Shown here: positions 48,748 through 57,855 of the stretch, piece by piece
How positions within the stretch are numbered: the stretch's first letter is position 1
Layout of the letters: each line of letters starts with the position of its first letter
Assembly (NCBI GenBank): GCA_026986785.1
Contig: JALSNW010000051.1
Span: 124,001-188,000 of the forward strand
Direction of reading: 5' to 3'
DNA length: 64,000 nucleotides
Origin: Deltaproteobacteria bacterium
GTDB lineage: Bacteria; Desulfobacterota; Dissulfuribacteria; Dissulfuribacterales; QOAL01
Notes under the pieces: model-generated
What the model was told of the DNA's origin: nothing
Databases searched by the model: none
Seen by the model: only the letters and a program-made list of their open reading frames with translations
Translations under genes and position numbers: made by a program

Positions 48748-49404
48748 GTGGGAACTATTCCAGAGTCAAAACTTAAAAAATTTTTTGAACACATAAATCC
48801 CCTGGATTTTCAGCAAGAGGAGGATGTAATAAACAAGGCCAAGGACACCAGGCTTAGGGAACTGCTCAAGCAGAGAAAGGATGTCCTGGTCAAGAAGTGG
48901 ATAAAAGTCATTCACAATACCTATCCTCCAGAGACGGCCCAATTTCTGAAATCGCAGAAAAACAGGTTTGCCAATCCCATAGGTGCCTCGATTGAGGATT
49001 CTATTTGGCCTCTCTATGATCAACTGGTGGGGGAAGCAGATCCAGAGACCACCAAGAGACATCTGGATACCCTTATAAGGGTCAGGGCGGTTCAGGACTT
49101 CACTCCTGCCAGTGCCGTGCAGATCATCTTTGCGCTGAAGGACATCATCCGTACTGAATTGATGGAGGAGATTAGGGAGCTTCATCTGCTCGATCGATAT
49201 CTTGAGTTTGAATCGAGGATAGACCATTTCGCGCTTTTGGCCTTTGATGTATTCATGGAATGCAGGGAGAAGGTCTGGGAAATAAAGCGCAATGACCTTC
49301 TGAAGAGACCGTTTATCCTTCAAGGTGGAATGTGTCCTTCATATATGTTGCGCAGGGGCAAGCAGCACCTTGAACGGCTGGAAAAGGAAAAAACTCAACA
49401 TTAA
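48748..49404 (+). CDS. RsbRD N-terminal-domain protein, first gene of the dsrMKJOP operon
   Basis: 218 residues, helical, soluble (LRELLKQRKDVLVKKWIKVI, FTPASAVQIIFALKDIIRTE). The pattern matches the RsbRD_N domain (a globin-like sensor module of the RsbT co-antagonist proteins), here without the STAS output domain. Homologues commonly precede dsrM in sulfate reducers (from memory). Perhaps a regulator or an assembly factor of the Dsr membrane complex. GTG start with GGAGGA upstream; dsrM follows after 15 nt. Confidence 0.8.
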   Translation: MGTIPESKLKKFFEHINPLDFQQEEDVINKAKDTRLRELLKQRKDVLVKKWIKVIHNTYPPETAQFLKSQKNRFANPIGASIEDSIWPLYDQLVGEADPETTKRHLDTLIRVRAVQDFTPASAVQIIFALKDIIRTELMEEIRELHLLDRYLEFESRIDHFALLAFDVFMECREKVWEIKRNDLLKRPFILQGGMCPSYMLRRGKQHLERLEKEKTQH

Positions 49405-49419
49405 TAAAGAGGAGTAGAG

Positions 49420-50415
49420 ATGATAACGCGTATCATTGTGGCATTCGGGGCAGTCGTAGCAATCGTAGTAGCGGCCTTGATAGGCGGATCAGTGCCTGGT
49501 CTTCAACCCATTTTCGGGGTAGTGCTACCATATGTGGCCTTTGCGGTTTTTCTTGTAGGCTTTGCCCTCAAGGTGGTGAATTGGGCCAAGTCTCCTGTAC
49601 CGTTCCGTATCCCTACCACGGCAGGTCAAGAGTTCAGTTTGCCGTGGATAAAGTGGTCCAAGATAGAAAATCCCAGCACTACAGGCGGCGTGATCATGAG
49701 GATGTTTTTCGAGGTCTGCTGTTTCAGGTCCCTTTTTCGGAACATGAGAACAGACTTGAGATCTGGCTGGTTGATCCATCATCCCACTAAGTGGCTGTGG
49801 CTCTTGGCTCTTGGTTTCCATTATTCCTTTTTGATCATAGCCCTAAGGCATTTGAGGTTGTTCGTGCAGCCAGTACCGGGCTTTGTTGAGACGCTGGATG
49901 CAGTAGACGGTATGTTCCAGATAGGAATTCCCCCTATCTATCTTACAGATATAATCATCCTGTTGGCCCTTACCGGCCTGCTCATCAGGCGGCTATTTCT
50001 ACCCAAGATGAGGTTTATGTCGCTCGTGGCCGACTATTTCCCCTTGTTTCTCATCCTGGGCATAGTAATAACAGGACTTTTGATGAGGTTTGTGTACAGA
50101 GTTGACATAACTGCAGTCAAGGCCCTGGCCAATGGTATAGCGAGTTTCCATCCGGTTATGCCCAAGGGGATCGGGACCATCTTCTTTGTACACATAGCCC
50201 TTGTGAGTACGCTTTTGGCCTATTTCCCATTTAGTAAGCTCATGCACATGGGTGGTGTCTTTATGAGCCCCACGAGAAACCTTGCCAATACCAACAGGAT
50301 GGAATATCACGAGAACCCATGGCGCAAACCTCCAAAATTTCATTCTTACGAAGAATATGAAGATATGTACAGGGATTATATGAAAGAGGCTGGATTACCT
50401 TTGGAGAGAGAATAA
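49420..50415 (+). CDS. dsrM: DsrM, cytochrome b subunit of the DsrMKJOP complex
   Basis: 331 residues, NarI-like, with about six helices; heme-ligand His candidates lie in LALGFHYSFLIIALRHLRLF and in the later helix ending KLMHMGG. It oxidises menaquinol and passes electrons to DsrK on the cytoplasmic side. Close before dsrK (18 nt). Confidence 0.94.
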   Translation: MITRIIVAFGAVVAIVVAALIGGSVPGLQPIFGVVLPYVAFAVFLVGFALKVVNWAKSPVPFRIPTTAGQEFSLPWIKWSKIENPSTTGGVIMRMFFEVCCFRSLFRNMRTDLRSGWLIHHPTKWLWLLALGFHYSFLIIALRHLRLFVQPVPGFVETLDAVDGMFQIGIPPIYLTDIIILLALTGLLIRRLFLPKMRFMSLVADYFPLFLILGIVITGLLMRFVYRVDITAVKALANGIASFHPVMPKGIGTIFFVHIALVSTLLAYFPFSKLMHMGGVFMSPTRNLANTNRMEYHENPWRKPPKFHSYEEYEDMYRDYMKEAGLPLERE

Positions 50416-50433
50416 GTAAAGGGAAAAGATATT

Positions 50434-52053
50434 ATGGCAAAACAATTGACACCCCAAGAAATGATGAGGATTGACCTCAGTCCCCCAACAAGGGACTGGA
50501 TGGACATTCCTACTGTAATCAAGCCAGGCATCTATTGTTATCCTGCCAAACCTGAAAAGGTTGAGATCGTCGGGATGCCCAACGCACATGTGTGGAGCCC
50601 TGTGGAAGAGGATTGGGGCCTTCCTGAAGATTGGAAGGAGACATTCCTCGAGGGAATGCGGGAACGTCTGGACAAGCACCGTTCATTCAAGATCTTTATG
50701 GATATATGTGTACGCTGTGGTGCTTGTGCTGATAAGTGCCACTTCTTCCTCGGATCTGGTGATCCCAAGAACATGCCAGTTGTCAGGGCAGAGCTTATAC
50801 GATCCATCTATAGGGGGGAGTTCACAAAGGCAGGGAAGATACTCGGTAGGCTTGCAGGCGGCAGAAAATTGACGGACAAGGTGCTAAAAGAAATATGGTA
50901 CTACATGTTTCAATGCACTGAATGTCGCCGTTGTTCTCTCTTTTGTCCATACGGCATAGATACTGCCGAAGTAACCATTATAGGTCGAGAGCTGCTTAAC
51001 CTGTTTGGTCTGAACATCAATTGGATCCAGGAGCCAGTTGCAAATTGTTATGAGACAGGCAACCACCTAGGGCTTCTTCCCCATACGTTCAAGCAGAATA
51101 TAGAGTTCATGTGCATGGACATCGAGGAATTTGTGGGAATCACCATTGAACCGCCCTTTAACAAAAAAGGTGCAGAGATCCTGTTCGTCACTCCATCAGG
51201 AGATGTCTTCGCCGAACCAGGGATCTTTACGTTGGCTGGTTACCTGATGCTCTTTGAACATCTAAACCTCGACTATACCTGGAGTACATATGCCAGTGAG
51301 GGTGGGAACTTTGGATTCTTTACTTCTCTCGATATGGCCCAAAGGCTGAATGCCAAGATCTATGCAGAGGCCAAAAGGCTTGGTGTGAAGTGGATACTGG
51401 GTGGTGAGTGTGGCCATATGTGGCGTGTTGTGCATCAGTACATGAATACGTTCAATGGGCCACCTGAATTTTTGGAAGAGCCAGTTTCCCCCATAACAGG
51501 CACCAAGTTTGAGAATGCCAAGTCTACAAAAATGGTGCATATCACGGAGTTCACGGCAGATCTCATAAAACATGGAAAGTTGAAGCTGGATCCCAGTAGG
51601 AACGACCATTTGAAGGTGACCTACCATGATTCATGCAACCCATCGCGTGGCATGGGCATGTTCGAAGAGCCAAGATACGTGATAAAAAATGTCTGTAATC
51701 ATTTTTACGACATGCCTGAAAACACCATCAGAGAGCAGACCTTCTGCTGCGGTAGCGGTGCTGGTCTGAATGCTGGTGAGAATATGGAACTCAGGCTCAG
51801 GGGAGGCCTGCCCAGGGCAAATGCAGTCAAATATGTCCATGAGCGTTTTGGGGCAAATATGCTTGCATGTGTTTGCGCCATTGATAGAGCCGTTCTTCCC
51901 GCCTCCATGGAATACTGGGTTCCTGGAATGAATGTTTGCGGTGTCTCGGAGCTGGTAGCAAATGCCTTGATCATGGAAGGAGAGAACGAACGTACTGTCA
52001 ACCTGAGGGGCGAAGAGATACCAGGAAGAGGGGAGGTAACAGAAGATGTATGA
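50434..52053 (+). CDS. dsrK: DsrK, HdrD-like iron-sulfur subunit
   Basis: 539 residues. Two 4Fe-4S motifs CVRCGACADKC and CTECRRCSLFCP, and the C-terminal non-cubane-type sequence with HDSCNP and FCCGSGAG, as in heterodisulfide reductase D. It faces the cytoplasm and is thought to reduce the DsrC trisulfide made by DsrAB. Overlaps dsrJ by 8 nt. Confidence 0.96.
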   Translation: MAKQLTPQEMMRIDLSPPTRDWMDIPTVIKPGIYCYPAKPEKVEIVGMPNAHVWSPVEEDWGLPEDWKETFLEGMRERLDKHRSFKIFMDICVRCGACADKCHFFLGSGDPKNMPVVRAELIRSIYRGEFTKAGKILGRLAGGRKLTDKVLKEIWYYMFQCTECRRCSLFCPYGIDTAEVTIIGRELLNLFGLNINWIQEPVANCYETGNHLGLLPHTFKQNIEFMCMDIEEFVGITIEPPFNKKGAEILFVTPSGDVFAEPGIFTLAGYLMLFEHLNLDYTWSTYASEGGNFGFFTSLDMAQRLNAKIYAEAKRLGVKWILGGECGHMWRVVHQYMNTFNGPPEFLEEPVSPITGTKFENAKSTKMVHITEFTADLIKHGKLKLDPSRNDHLKVTYHDSCNPSRGMGMFEEPRYVIKNVCNHFYDMPENTIREQTFCCGSGAGLNAGENMELRLRGGLPRANAVKYVHERFGANMLACVCAIDRAVLPASMEYWVPGMNVCGVSELVANALIMEGENERTVNLRGEEIPGRGEVTEDV

Positions 52054-52444
52054 TTCAGGAAAGGTCATAGTCGGATTGCTCATCTTTGCCGGGATATTTC
52101 TCTTTCCCTTCATCTACCAGCACGGAGCTCCGGCCAAGAAGCCAAAGCCCAGTCTGGACACGCCGGCGATAAAGGCGCTGCCTGTAAAGAAGTGCGTGGA
52201 GGACACCAAGTTCATGATCACTACCCATATGCAGTTTCTGAACCACTGGCGTGACCAGGCCCTCAGAGAAGGCAACAGATGGTATGTGAACAAGGCTGGC
52301 AAAAAGGTATGGATCAGTTTGCAGAATACCTGTTTGAAGTGTCATTCGAATAAAAAGGATTTCTGCGACAAATGTCATAATTATGCAGCAGTTCAGCCCT
52401 ATTGCTGGGATTGTCATTATGATCCAAATGGGAGCAAGCTATGA
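52046..52444 (+). CDS. dsrJ: DsrJ, periplasmic triheme cytochrome c
   Basis: 132 residues: an N-terminal membrane anchor (VIVGLLIFAGIFLFPFIY) and three CxxCH heme sites (CLKCH, CDKCH, CWDCH). It carries electrons on the periplasmic side between DsrO/P and DsrM/K. ATG overlaps dsrK; its stop overlaps dsrO. Confidence 0.96.
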   Translation: MYDSGKVIVGLLIFAGIFLFPFIYQHGAPAKKPKPSLDTPAIKALPVKKCVEDTKFMITTHMQFLNHWRDQALREGNRWYVNKAGKKVWISLQNTCLKCHSNKKDFCDKCHNYAAVQPYCWDCHYDPNGSKL

Positions 52445-53271
52445 GTATGATGGATAGAAGAAAGTTTTTAAAGGTAGCAGGTCTTTCGACGCTGATCGGC
52501 CTTGGTGGCAGTAGCGCCTTTGAATTACTGAAGCCCGGCAAGGTAGATGCCGAGATGGAGCACGGGGCCCATGGTCATCATGAGGCCGCCAATGAAGAGG
52601 GGAAGGAGACAGGCCCCAAGACACGCTGGGCGATGTTGATTGACATGAAGGCCATCACCAAGGAAAAGGCCGAGAAGATAATACATACCTGTCATTATCT
52701 CCACAATGTGCCCAATTGGGGCAACCCAAAGGACGAAATCAAGTGGATCTGGGAGGAGGAATACGAACACGTATTCACTGACAGCTATAATGAATATGAC
52801 GAGGTTCTCGAAAAGCTGCCGTTCCTACTCATGTGCAATCACTGTGACGAACCACCGTGCGCCAGGGTTTGCCCTGTGGAGGCCACGTTCAGGCGGCCAG
52901 ACGGCGTGGTGGCCCAAGATTACCATAGGTGCATTGGATGCCGTTTCTGTATGGCAGCCTGTCCCTACGGTTCCAGAAGCTTCAACTGGCTCGACCCCAG
53001 GGTGGCACTGAAGAAGGAAATGGCCCAGGGCAGGAAATTGAACAAACAGTTCCCCACCAGGATGAGGGGGGTCGTGGAAAAGTGCAATTTCTGTGTCGAG
53101 CGTTTGGATGCAGGTAAGAAGCCTGCTTGTGTGGAGGCGTGTCCAGATGTTATGCACTTTGGCAATCTGGCAGACGAGAACTCCAATGTGCGGAAGATAC
53201 TCAGGGAGAGGATTTCCCTCAGGCGCAAACTGGAACTTGGAACCAAACCATCAGTATTCTATCTGGTGTAG
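52441..53271 (+). CDS. dsrO: DsrO, periplasmic ferredoxin-like subunit with Tat signal
   Basis: 276 residues. Tat signal with DRRKFLK and a hydrophobic stretch to about residue 30. Four Cys clusters: CNHCDEPPCARVCP, CIGCRFCMAACP, CNFCVERLDAGKKPACVEAC and an early Cys set. It passes electrons to the integral subunit DsrP. ATGA overlap with dsrJ. Confidence 0.96.
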   Translation: MSMMDRRKFLKVAGLSTLIGLGGSSAFELLKPGKVDAEMEHGAHGHHEAANEEGKETGPKTRWAMLIDMKAITKEKAEKIIHTCHYLHNVPNWGNPKDEIKWIWEEEYEHVFTDSYNEYDEVLEKLPFLLMCNHCDEPPCARVCPVEATFRRPDGVVAQDYHRCIGCRFCMAACPYGSRSFNWLDPRVALKKEMAQGRKLNKQFPTRMRGVVEKCNFCVERLDAGKKPACVEACPDVMHFGNLADENSNVRKILRERISLRRKLELGTKPSVFYLV

Positions 53272-53283
53272 TGCGAGGTCATC

Positions 53284-54444
53284 ATGATTGAAAAGGCTTT
53301 AAAAGGATCATCTGTTTACTGGGGATGGGTGATATTTCTACTTTGTATCATCGGGGCAGGTTTCATAGCCTATCTGTATCAGTTGAAGGTAGGTCTTGGT
53401 GTCACCGGTATGAGCAGAGATATCTCCTGGGGTGTTTACATCGCCCAATTCACCTATTTCGTTGGTGTTGCTGCAGGTGCAGTAATGCTTGTCATACCAA
53501 AGTATCTGCACCACTATACTAAGTATGCAAAGGTGGTTGTATTTGGTGAATTCTTGGCTATAGCGGCGGTTGTCATGTGTCTGCTCTTCATCATTGTGGA
53601 TATCGGGCAGCCAATGAGGATGATGAATGTGGTCTTGCATCCTACACCCCATTCCATGCTCTTTTACGACATGATAGTGCTAAACGGCTATCTCATCATA
53701 AATATCATATGTGGTTACAACACGCTTCTTGCCGATAAGAAGGGCCTGCCGTGCCCAGGCTGGGTAAAGCCTTTTATATATCTGTCCATCCCGTGGGCCA
53801 TCAGTATTCACACTGTCACGGCGTTTCTGTATGCAGGTCTTCCTGGTAGGCATTTTTGGCTGACAGCCATTATGGCTCCACGCTTTCTGGCATCTGCTTT
53901 TGCCGCCGGTCCTTCCCTTCTGGTAATGATCCTGCTGTTTGTCAGGAAGGTGACGAAGTTCGATCCAGGCGAGGAGGCGCTTCAGAATATAGCCAGGACC
54001 ATCTGTTATGCCATGATAGTGAACTTCTTTTTCATGGGTATGGAATTCTTTACGGCCTTTTATAGTAATATTCCGGGCCACAAGGCTACTTTGGAGTACC
54101 TTTTCTGGGGTATTGGACAATATGGAAACCTGGTACCCTTCATGAGGGCATGTATAATAATAGGTTTTGCCGGGATCTTTATATTGCTGGTGCCGCCTAT
54201 CAGGAGAAACCCGTTCTGGCTGGCAGTAGGCTGTGCTTGTGTCTTTCTGGCCACATGGATAGACAAGGGTGTGGGCCTGGTTATTGGCGGTTTTATCCCT
54301 AATCCCTTGGAGATGATTACTGAATATCACCCCACATTCCCTGAAATCACGATAGCCACGGCTATATGGGCTGTAGGAGGATTGATATTGACCATCTTGT
54401 ACAAGGTAGCTATCTCAGTAAGAGAGGAGGAGCAGCGCATTTGA
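53284..54444 (+). CDS. dsrP: DsrP, NrfD-like integral membrane subunit
   Basis: 386 residues with about ten helices and the NrfD/PsrC-like motifs (MSRDISWGVYIAQFTYFVGV near the start, IPWAISIHTVTAFLYAGLPG later). It binds quinone and works with DsrO. Last gene of the operon; a hairpin follows. Confidence 0.95.
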   Translation: MIEKALKGSSVYWGWVIFLLCIIGAGFIAYLYQLKVGLGVTGMSRDISWGVYIAQFTYFVGVAAGAVMLVIPKYLHHYTKYAKVVVFGEFLAIAAVVMCLLFIIVDIGQPMRMMNVVLHPTPHSMLFYDMIVLNGYLIINIICGYNTLLADKKGLPCPGWVKPFIYLSIPWAISIHTVTAFLYAGLPGRHFWLTAIMAPRFLASAFAAGPSLLVMILLFVRKVTKFDPGEEALQNIARTICYAMIVNFFFMGMEFFTAFYSNIPGHKATLEYLFWGIGQYGNLVPFMRACIIIGFAGIFILLVPPIRRNPFWLAVGCACVFLATWIDKGVGLVIGGFIPNPLEMITEYHPTFPEITIATAIWAVGGLILTILYKVAISVREEEQRI

Positions 54445-54486
54445 TCTCCTAACAGCATAAGTATCCTATTCACCTTAAAGTAACAC

Positions 54487-54515
54487 GACAGGCAGCCTTT
54501 GGCAGGCTGCCTGTC
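54487..54515. terminator. Hairpin between dsrP and the zinc-ribbon gene
   Basis: Perfect 12-bp stem GACAGGCAGCCT / AGGCTGCCTGTC with a 5-nt loop. The T-run is weak on both sides, so it may be a processing or transcript-end structure serving both convergent genes; it abuts the stop of the zinc-ribbon gene. Confidence 0.65.
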
Positions 54516-54755
54516 TCAGTCTTGATGAGAGTTAATTTCACATATCATCCTCTCTTTCATCTCATCTATCTGCTCCCTGTACTGGGACGCAGGTAGCTCG
54601 ATCCCGCAGGACCTGCAGGTGACCGTGGCATTGGCTCATCTACCCTTGAGCAATGCTGGGCCACCACATAATAGGCATGTCAATACATCGTCTTTTTCTC
54701 GATTGTCTTGACGTATGGGGTCTTGGTCAGATTTTTTTCGTGGGTGCTCAGGCAT
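54516..54755 (-). pseudogene. Small zinc-ribbon protein gene interrupted by an in-frame TGA
   Basis: Read on the minus strand from ATG 54755 (AGGA 4-5 nt upstream) the frame encodes a basic N-terminus, LTCLLCGGPALLKGR, then TGA at 54636-54638. It then continues without a break with ANATVTCRSCGIELPASQYR, an acidic helix and a stop that touches the dsrP hairpin. The two C-x2-C pairs, one on each side of the TGA, together make one four-Cys zinc ribbon, so both halves belong to one protein. Either the gene carries a nonsense change (CGA or TGG to TGA would do) or the TGA is read as selenocysteine. No redox motif such as C-x2-U is formed, so a broken gene is the simpler reading. Confidence 0.6.
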
Positions 54756-54883
54756 TTTTCCTATATTTGAGAATCTGATATTGTGGGAATTTGATATTTT
54801 TATGTTAACTTGATGGGTCACTATAGGTAATATATCCCTTTACATTTATATCTGTCATAAAGGATGTGACATCAGGAGGAACA

Positions 54884-55516
54884 ATGGCTCAAAATCCAAT
54901 AAAATCTGGTGATCTTGACAAAATAATACAGGATCTGGAAAAGGAAGTAAAAGAAAACAAAAATTCAGTAGTGGCACATCACAGGTTGGCTCTGGCCTAT
55001 TGGAAGGCCGGGCGCTCTGATGACGCCATTGGGGAGTTTCAAAAGGCCTTGAAGTTGGACCCTGCCTCTTTCGAGATCAGGATAAATCTCGGTACGCTTT
55101 TCTTTCAGCTCGGTCGATTGGAAGAGGGTATTCGTGAAAATCTCGAGGCCTTAAATGCCCATCCAGGTTCAGCCGAGGCAATGGCCAATATCGGTTCAGC
55201 CTACCTACAGTTGGGAAAATGGGAAGATGCGGAGACATATTTCAAGAAGGCCTTGGATCTGAAACCCGAGATGGTTCCTGCCCTGACCAATTACGCCACT
55301 GTCTTGATCGAAAGGAACAAGGCCGATGAGGCTGTGAAGGTGGCAGAAAAGGCTGTCAGTCTGGCACCGCGATTTGGCTTGGCATTTAACAATCTTGCCG
55401 TTGCATGTTATTACAAAGGGGATATAGAGAGGGCAGCAAAGGCCATGAAAAAGGCCAAGGAGCTTGGCTATCCCATTCATCCAGATTTCGAGGCCAAGAT
55501 AAAATCGGCAGCTTGA
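54884..55516 (+). CDS. TPR-repeat protein
   Basis: 210 residues, about four to five TPR units (AHHRLALAYWKAGRSDDAIG, IRINLGTLFFQLGRLEEGIR, MANIGSAYLQLGKWEDAETY, FNNLAVACYYKGDIERAAKA). No signal peptide. ATG 54884 is fixed by AGGAGG; a GTG at 54866 is less likely. Same strand and 24 nt before the DVU0298-like gene. A scaffold for the Dsr system is possible but only suggested by position. Confidence 0.85.
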   Translation: MAQNPIKSGDLDKIIQDLEKEVKENKNSVVAHHRLALAYWKAGRSDDAIGEFQKALKLDPASFEIRINLGTLFFQLGRLEEGIRENLEALNAHPGSAEAMANIGSAYLQLGKWEDAETYFKKALDLKPEMVPALTNYATVLIERNKADEAVKVAEKAVSLAPRFGLAFNNLAVACYYKGDIERAAKAMKKAKELGYPIHPDFEAKIKSAA

Positions 55517-55540
55517 TATATGGGTTTGGAGTGAGTAGAT

Positions 55541-57292
55541 ATGGCCTCAGGTTATGAAGTGTTAGAGCCTCGATGCCCCTTTTGCAACCAGAGGTTGGAG
55601 CGTCCCAAGGAACTCGAACCAATGCGCAGAGGGGACTTCGAATATGGTGTTTGTTCTTGTGGTGCAGTCTTCGTTCATGACGTCACTGGGTTCAATCTTG
55701 GAGCTGCCATGGTCGAGGCATTGGAGTTTGCCTGTGATGCAGACCTGGACCTGGCATGGGACCTCATGCCGGGAGAAGACTATCAAGATGCCCTGATAGA
55801 GGGTTATGATATCGGCAAGCACCTCATCTATCCAGAAGGCCATGACTATCAAGGGCATAGGATAAAGGGGGCCTTGAGTTTTATCAGGCTCAGTGATGAT
55901 ATTCGTGATGCCAAGGCCCAGGGCATTCGAGTTAAATTCGAAACCAATGCCCAGCCTCCACCTATTTCTCCTGCAGCCAGGAGCGCAGACCTCAAGAAAT
56001 TGCGTAAAAATCGGTTTTCTAAAAAGGAGGTGGCCAAGGCTGTCAGGGAGAGAAATCTGGAATTATTGACAGAAATGGCCAGTAAGGACCGGTTGGTACT
56101 GAGGAAGATGCAAAGGCTTCTCTACAATGCCGATCCTTCTGAACGCTGGAAGGCCGTGATCATGCTGGGTGGGGTGGCAGGGGCCATTGCTCAAGATGAC
56201 CCGGCCACGGTCGGTGACCTGCTCAGGAGACTTCTATACGCTGCCAACGATTCAGCTGCTACCAATTGGGGCACTATAGAGACAGTAGGCGAGATCATAA
56301 GAAATCAGCCGGGGCTTTATGGATCTTTTGTGCGGCATATCTTGGGGCTTGTTGGGGATAAACCCTCTATACCAGCCATTTTGTGGGCAATGGGGCGAAT
56401 AGGTGAGCTTTATCCAAGGCTTGTCAGAAACAGCTCTTTTTTTATCATATTTGATCTCCTTACTGCTTCTGATCCTGCTGTAAGGGGACATGCAGTGTGG
56501 GCATTGGGGCAAGTAGGCGCCTCGGAGGCAAAAGGGGCTATTGGTCGCCTGACTGGAGATCAGGCAGGGTTTGAACTCTTTGATGGAATACGGGTTAGGT
56601 CCACAACGGTTGGGGCTGTGGCCTTGGATGCACTTAAAAAAATGGAAGAGAAAAAAATGGACAAACAGGAAAACAGGATGGAATCTAAACAGGAGAAGGA
56701 GTTGAAATCCCAGAAAGAACCACCAGAGATCACCCAGGCCTGGCATATTTATCAGGAGGCTGAGATCCTGAAGAACCGTGGTCAATCCCTGGATGCCATG
56801 GCCCGCTTTGAAGAGATCTTGGGGATCTTCGACCATTTTGGCTACGAGGCGGAGGTGGCGAACATATGTGAGAAGCTGGGTGATATTCATGTCATGAGGG
56901 GCAATATCAAGGCAGCTTTTTCTCCATATCAACGGGCCCTGGCAATCTGTGAAAAAAAGAAAGACCCGGTGAGTACGGTAATCATGCTCGAGAAGGTGAT
57001 CGATCTCTACAGGCATGAAAAGGAATTTGACAAGGCGCTACCCTATTTTTTCAGGGCATTGGAACTCGTAGAGGGTTTGAAGGATGTTAAGAGATCCGCC
57101 ATGTTTCTTGCTGGTATCGGGGATATCTATGAGCGCCAAGGCAAGATAGAGGATGCCTTGGATGCCTATAAGCTGGCAGAAAAACTATTCAGAAACATGG
57201 GGGCCAAAGAAAAGGCAAAGACCCTGCAAGATGGCATTGCAGTTCTCGAGAAGAGGCTTGCTCAGTCAGATGCGCCACCATCCGAGTCCTGA
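55541..57292 (+). CDS. DVU0298-like HEAT-repeat protein fused to TPRs
   Basis: 583 residues in three parts. The N-terminus has a small zinc-ribbon-like set of Cys (CPFCNQRL and CSCG) and a conserved region. The middle (about 160-370) is HEAT-like (MQRLLYNADPSERWKAVIML, NWGTIETVGEIIRNQPGLYG, AILWAMGRIGELYPRL), which resembles the DVU0298 family known from sulfate reducers (from memory). After a Lys/Glu-rich linker comes a TPR tail (about 400-565). It is likely a protein-interaction scaffold. It ends 31 nt inside the convergent cysteine-cluster gene. Confidence 0.72.
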   Translation: MASGYEVLEPRCPFCNQRLERPKELEPMRRGDFEYGVCSCGAVFVHDVTGFNLGAAMVEALEFACDADLDLAWDLMPGEDYQDALIEGYDIGKHLIYPEGHDYQGHRIKGALSFIRLSDDIRDAKAQGIRVKFETNAQPPPISPAARSADLKKLRKNRFSKKEVAKAVRERNLELLTEMASKDRLVLRKMQRLLYNADPSERWKAVIMLGGVAGAIAQDDPATVGDLLRRLLYAANDSAATNWGTIETVGEIIRNQPGLYGSFVRHILGLVGDKPSIPAILWAMGRIGELYPRLVRNSSFFIIFDLLTASDPAVRGHAVWALGQVGASEAKGAIGRLTGDQAGFELFDGIRVRSTTVGAVALDALKKMEEKKMDKQENRMESKQEKELKSQKEPPEITQAWHIYQEAEILKNRGQSLDAMARFEEILGIFDHFGYEAEVANICEKLGDIHVMRGNIKAAFSPYQRALAICEKKKDPVSTVIMLEKVIDLYRHEKEFDKALPYFFRALELVEGLKDVKRSAMFLAGIGDIYERQGKIEDALDAYKLAEKLFRNMGAKEKAKTLQDGIAVLEKRLAQSDAPPSES

Positions 57293-57855
57293 TGACCATC
57301 CAGTGCCCCGAGCAAGATGTTGGCTATCGGCCATCTCCGCATGGCTATATTGGGATTTATATCCATGGAGAGCTCTAATAACCTGTCCTGGATAAGATGA
57401 AGTCTGACAGTGGGATAGGTCTTGCCTGGCGAAAAACCTGACAGGGCACATACATGGCCTTTTCCATGGATTTCTGTCGGTGTCCCATATGTCCTACAAT
57501 TGACAGGCCTGACATTGTACAAGAGACATTGATCATCAGGGCTCAGGAGCGGACATGCAATCCTGACCAGTGCGAGATCCTGTTTTTGGGCCAAGGCCTT
57601 TTGCCACTGTTTTTCTGCCTTTTTGGCCTTTTTAAGGACTTGCCGCCTGGTTTTTCTGCCAAGCTGACGAAAGTGTTGAAGGATTAGTATTCCTTCAGCA
57701 AGGGAGATGTCAAATGCCGCATAGCAGCAGTCCGAACAGCCTTTATGGCACTTGAATTCCCTGGGGTATTGGGTTGCTACAGAAAGAACCGCATTATCCA
57801 CCTGCTTTAAGAGTTCCAAGATAGGTTTATGGTTTGTTGATATGATTTCTGACAT
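57262..57855 (-). CDS. YkgJ-family cysteine-cluster protein (1)
   Basis: 197 residues. Cysteine cluster FKCHKGCSDCCYAAFDIS near the N-terminus, then CPLLSPDDQCLLYNVRPVNCR and a later Cys, the YkgJ pattern of an iron- or zinc-binding protein. Start ATG 57855 overlaps the 5' end of the divergent partner by 14 nt; a TTG at 57819 would avoid this. The 3' end overlaps the HEAT/TPR gene by 31 nt. Confidence 0.85.
   Translation of the reverse strand: MSEIISTNHKPILELLKQVDNAVLSVATQYPREFKCHKGCSDCCYAAFDISLAEGILILQHFRQLGRKTRRQVLKKAKKAEKQWQKALAQKQDLALVRIACPLLSPDDQCLLYNVRPVNCRTYGTPTEIHGKGHVCALSGFSPGKTYPTVRLHLIQDRLLELSMDINPNIAMRRWPIANILLGALDGHQDSDGGASD

Noticed and set aside
54600-54638. Bacterial SECIS-like hairpin after the in-frame TGA
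   Set aside because: The AGGUCCU loop is simply the codons for Cys-Arg-Ser-Cys-Gly of the zinc ribbon, the stem relies on a G-U pair, and the TGA does not form a C-x2-U motif. Kept as a possibility in the findings but not annotated.
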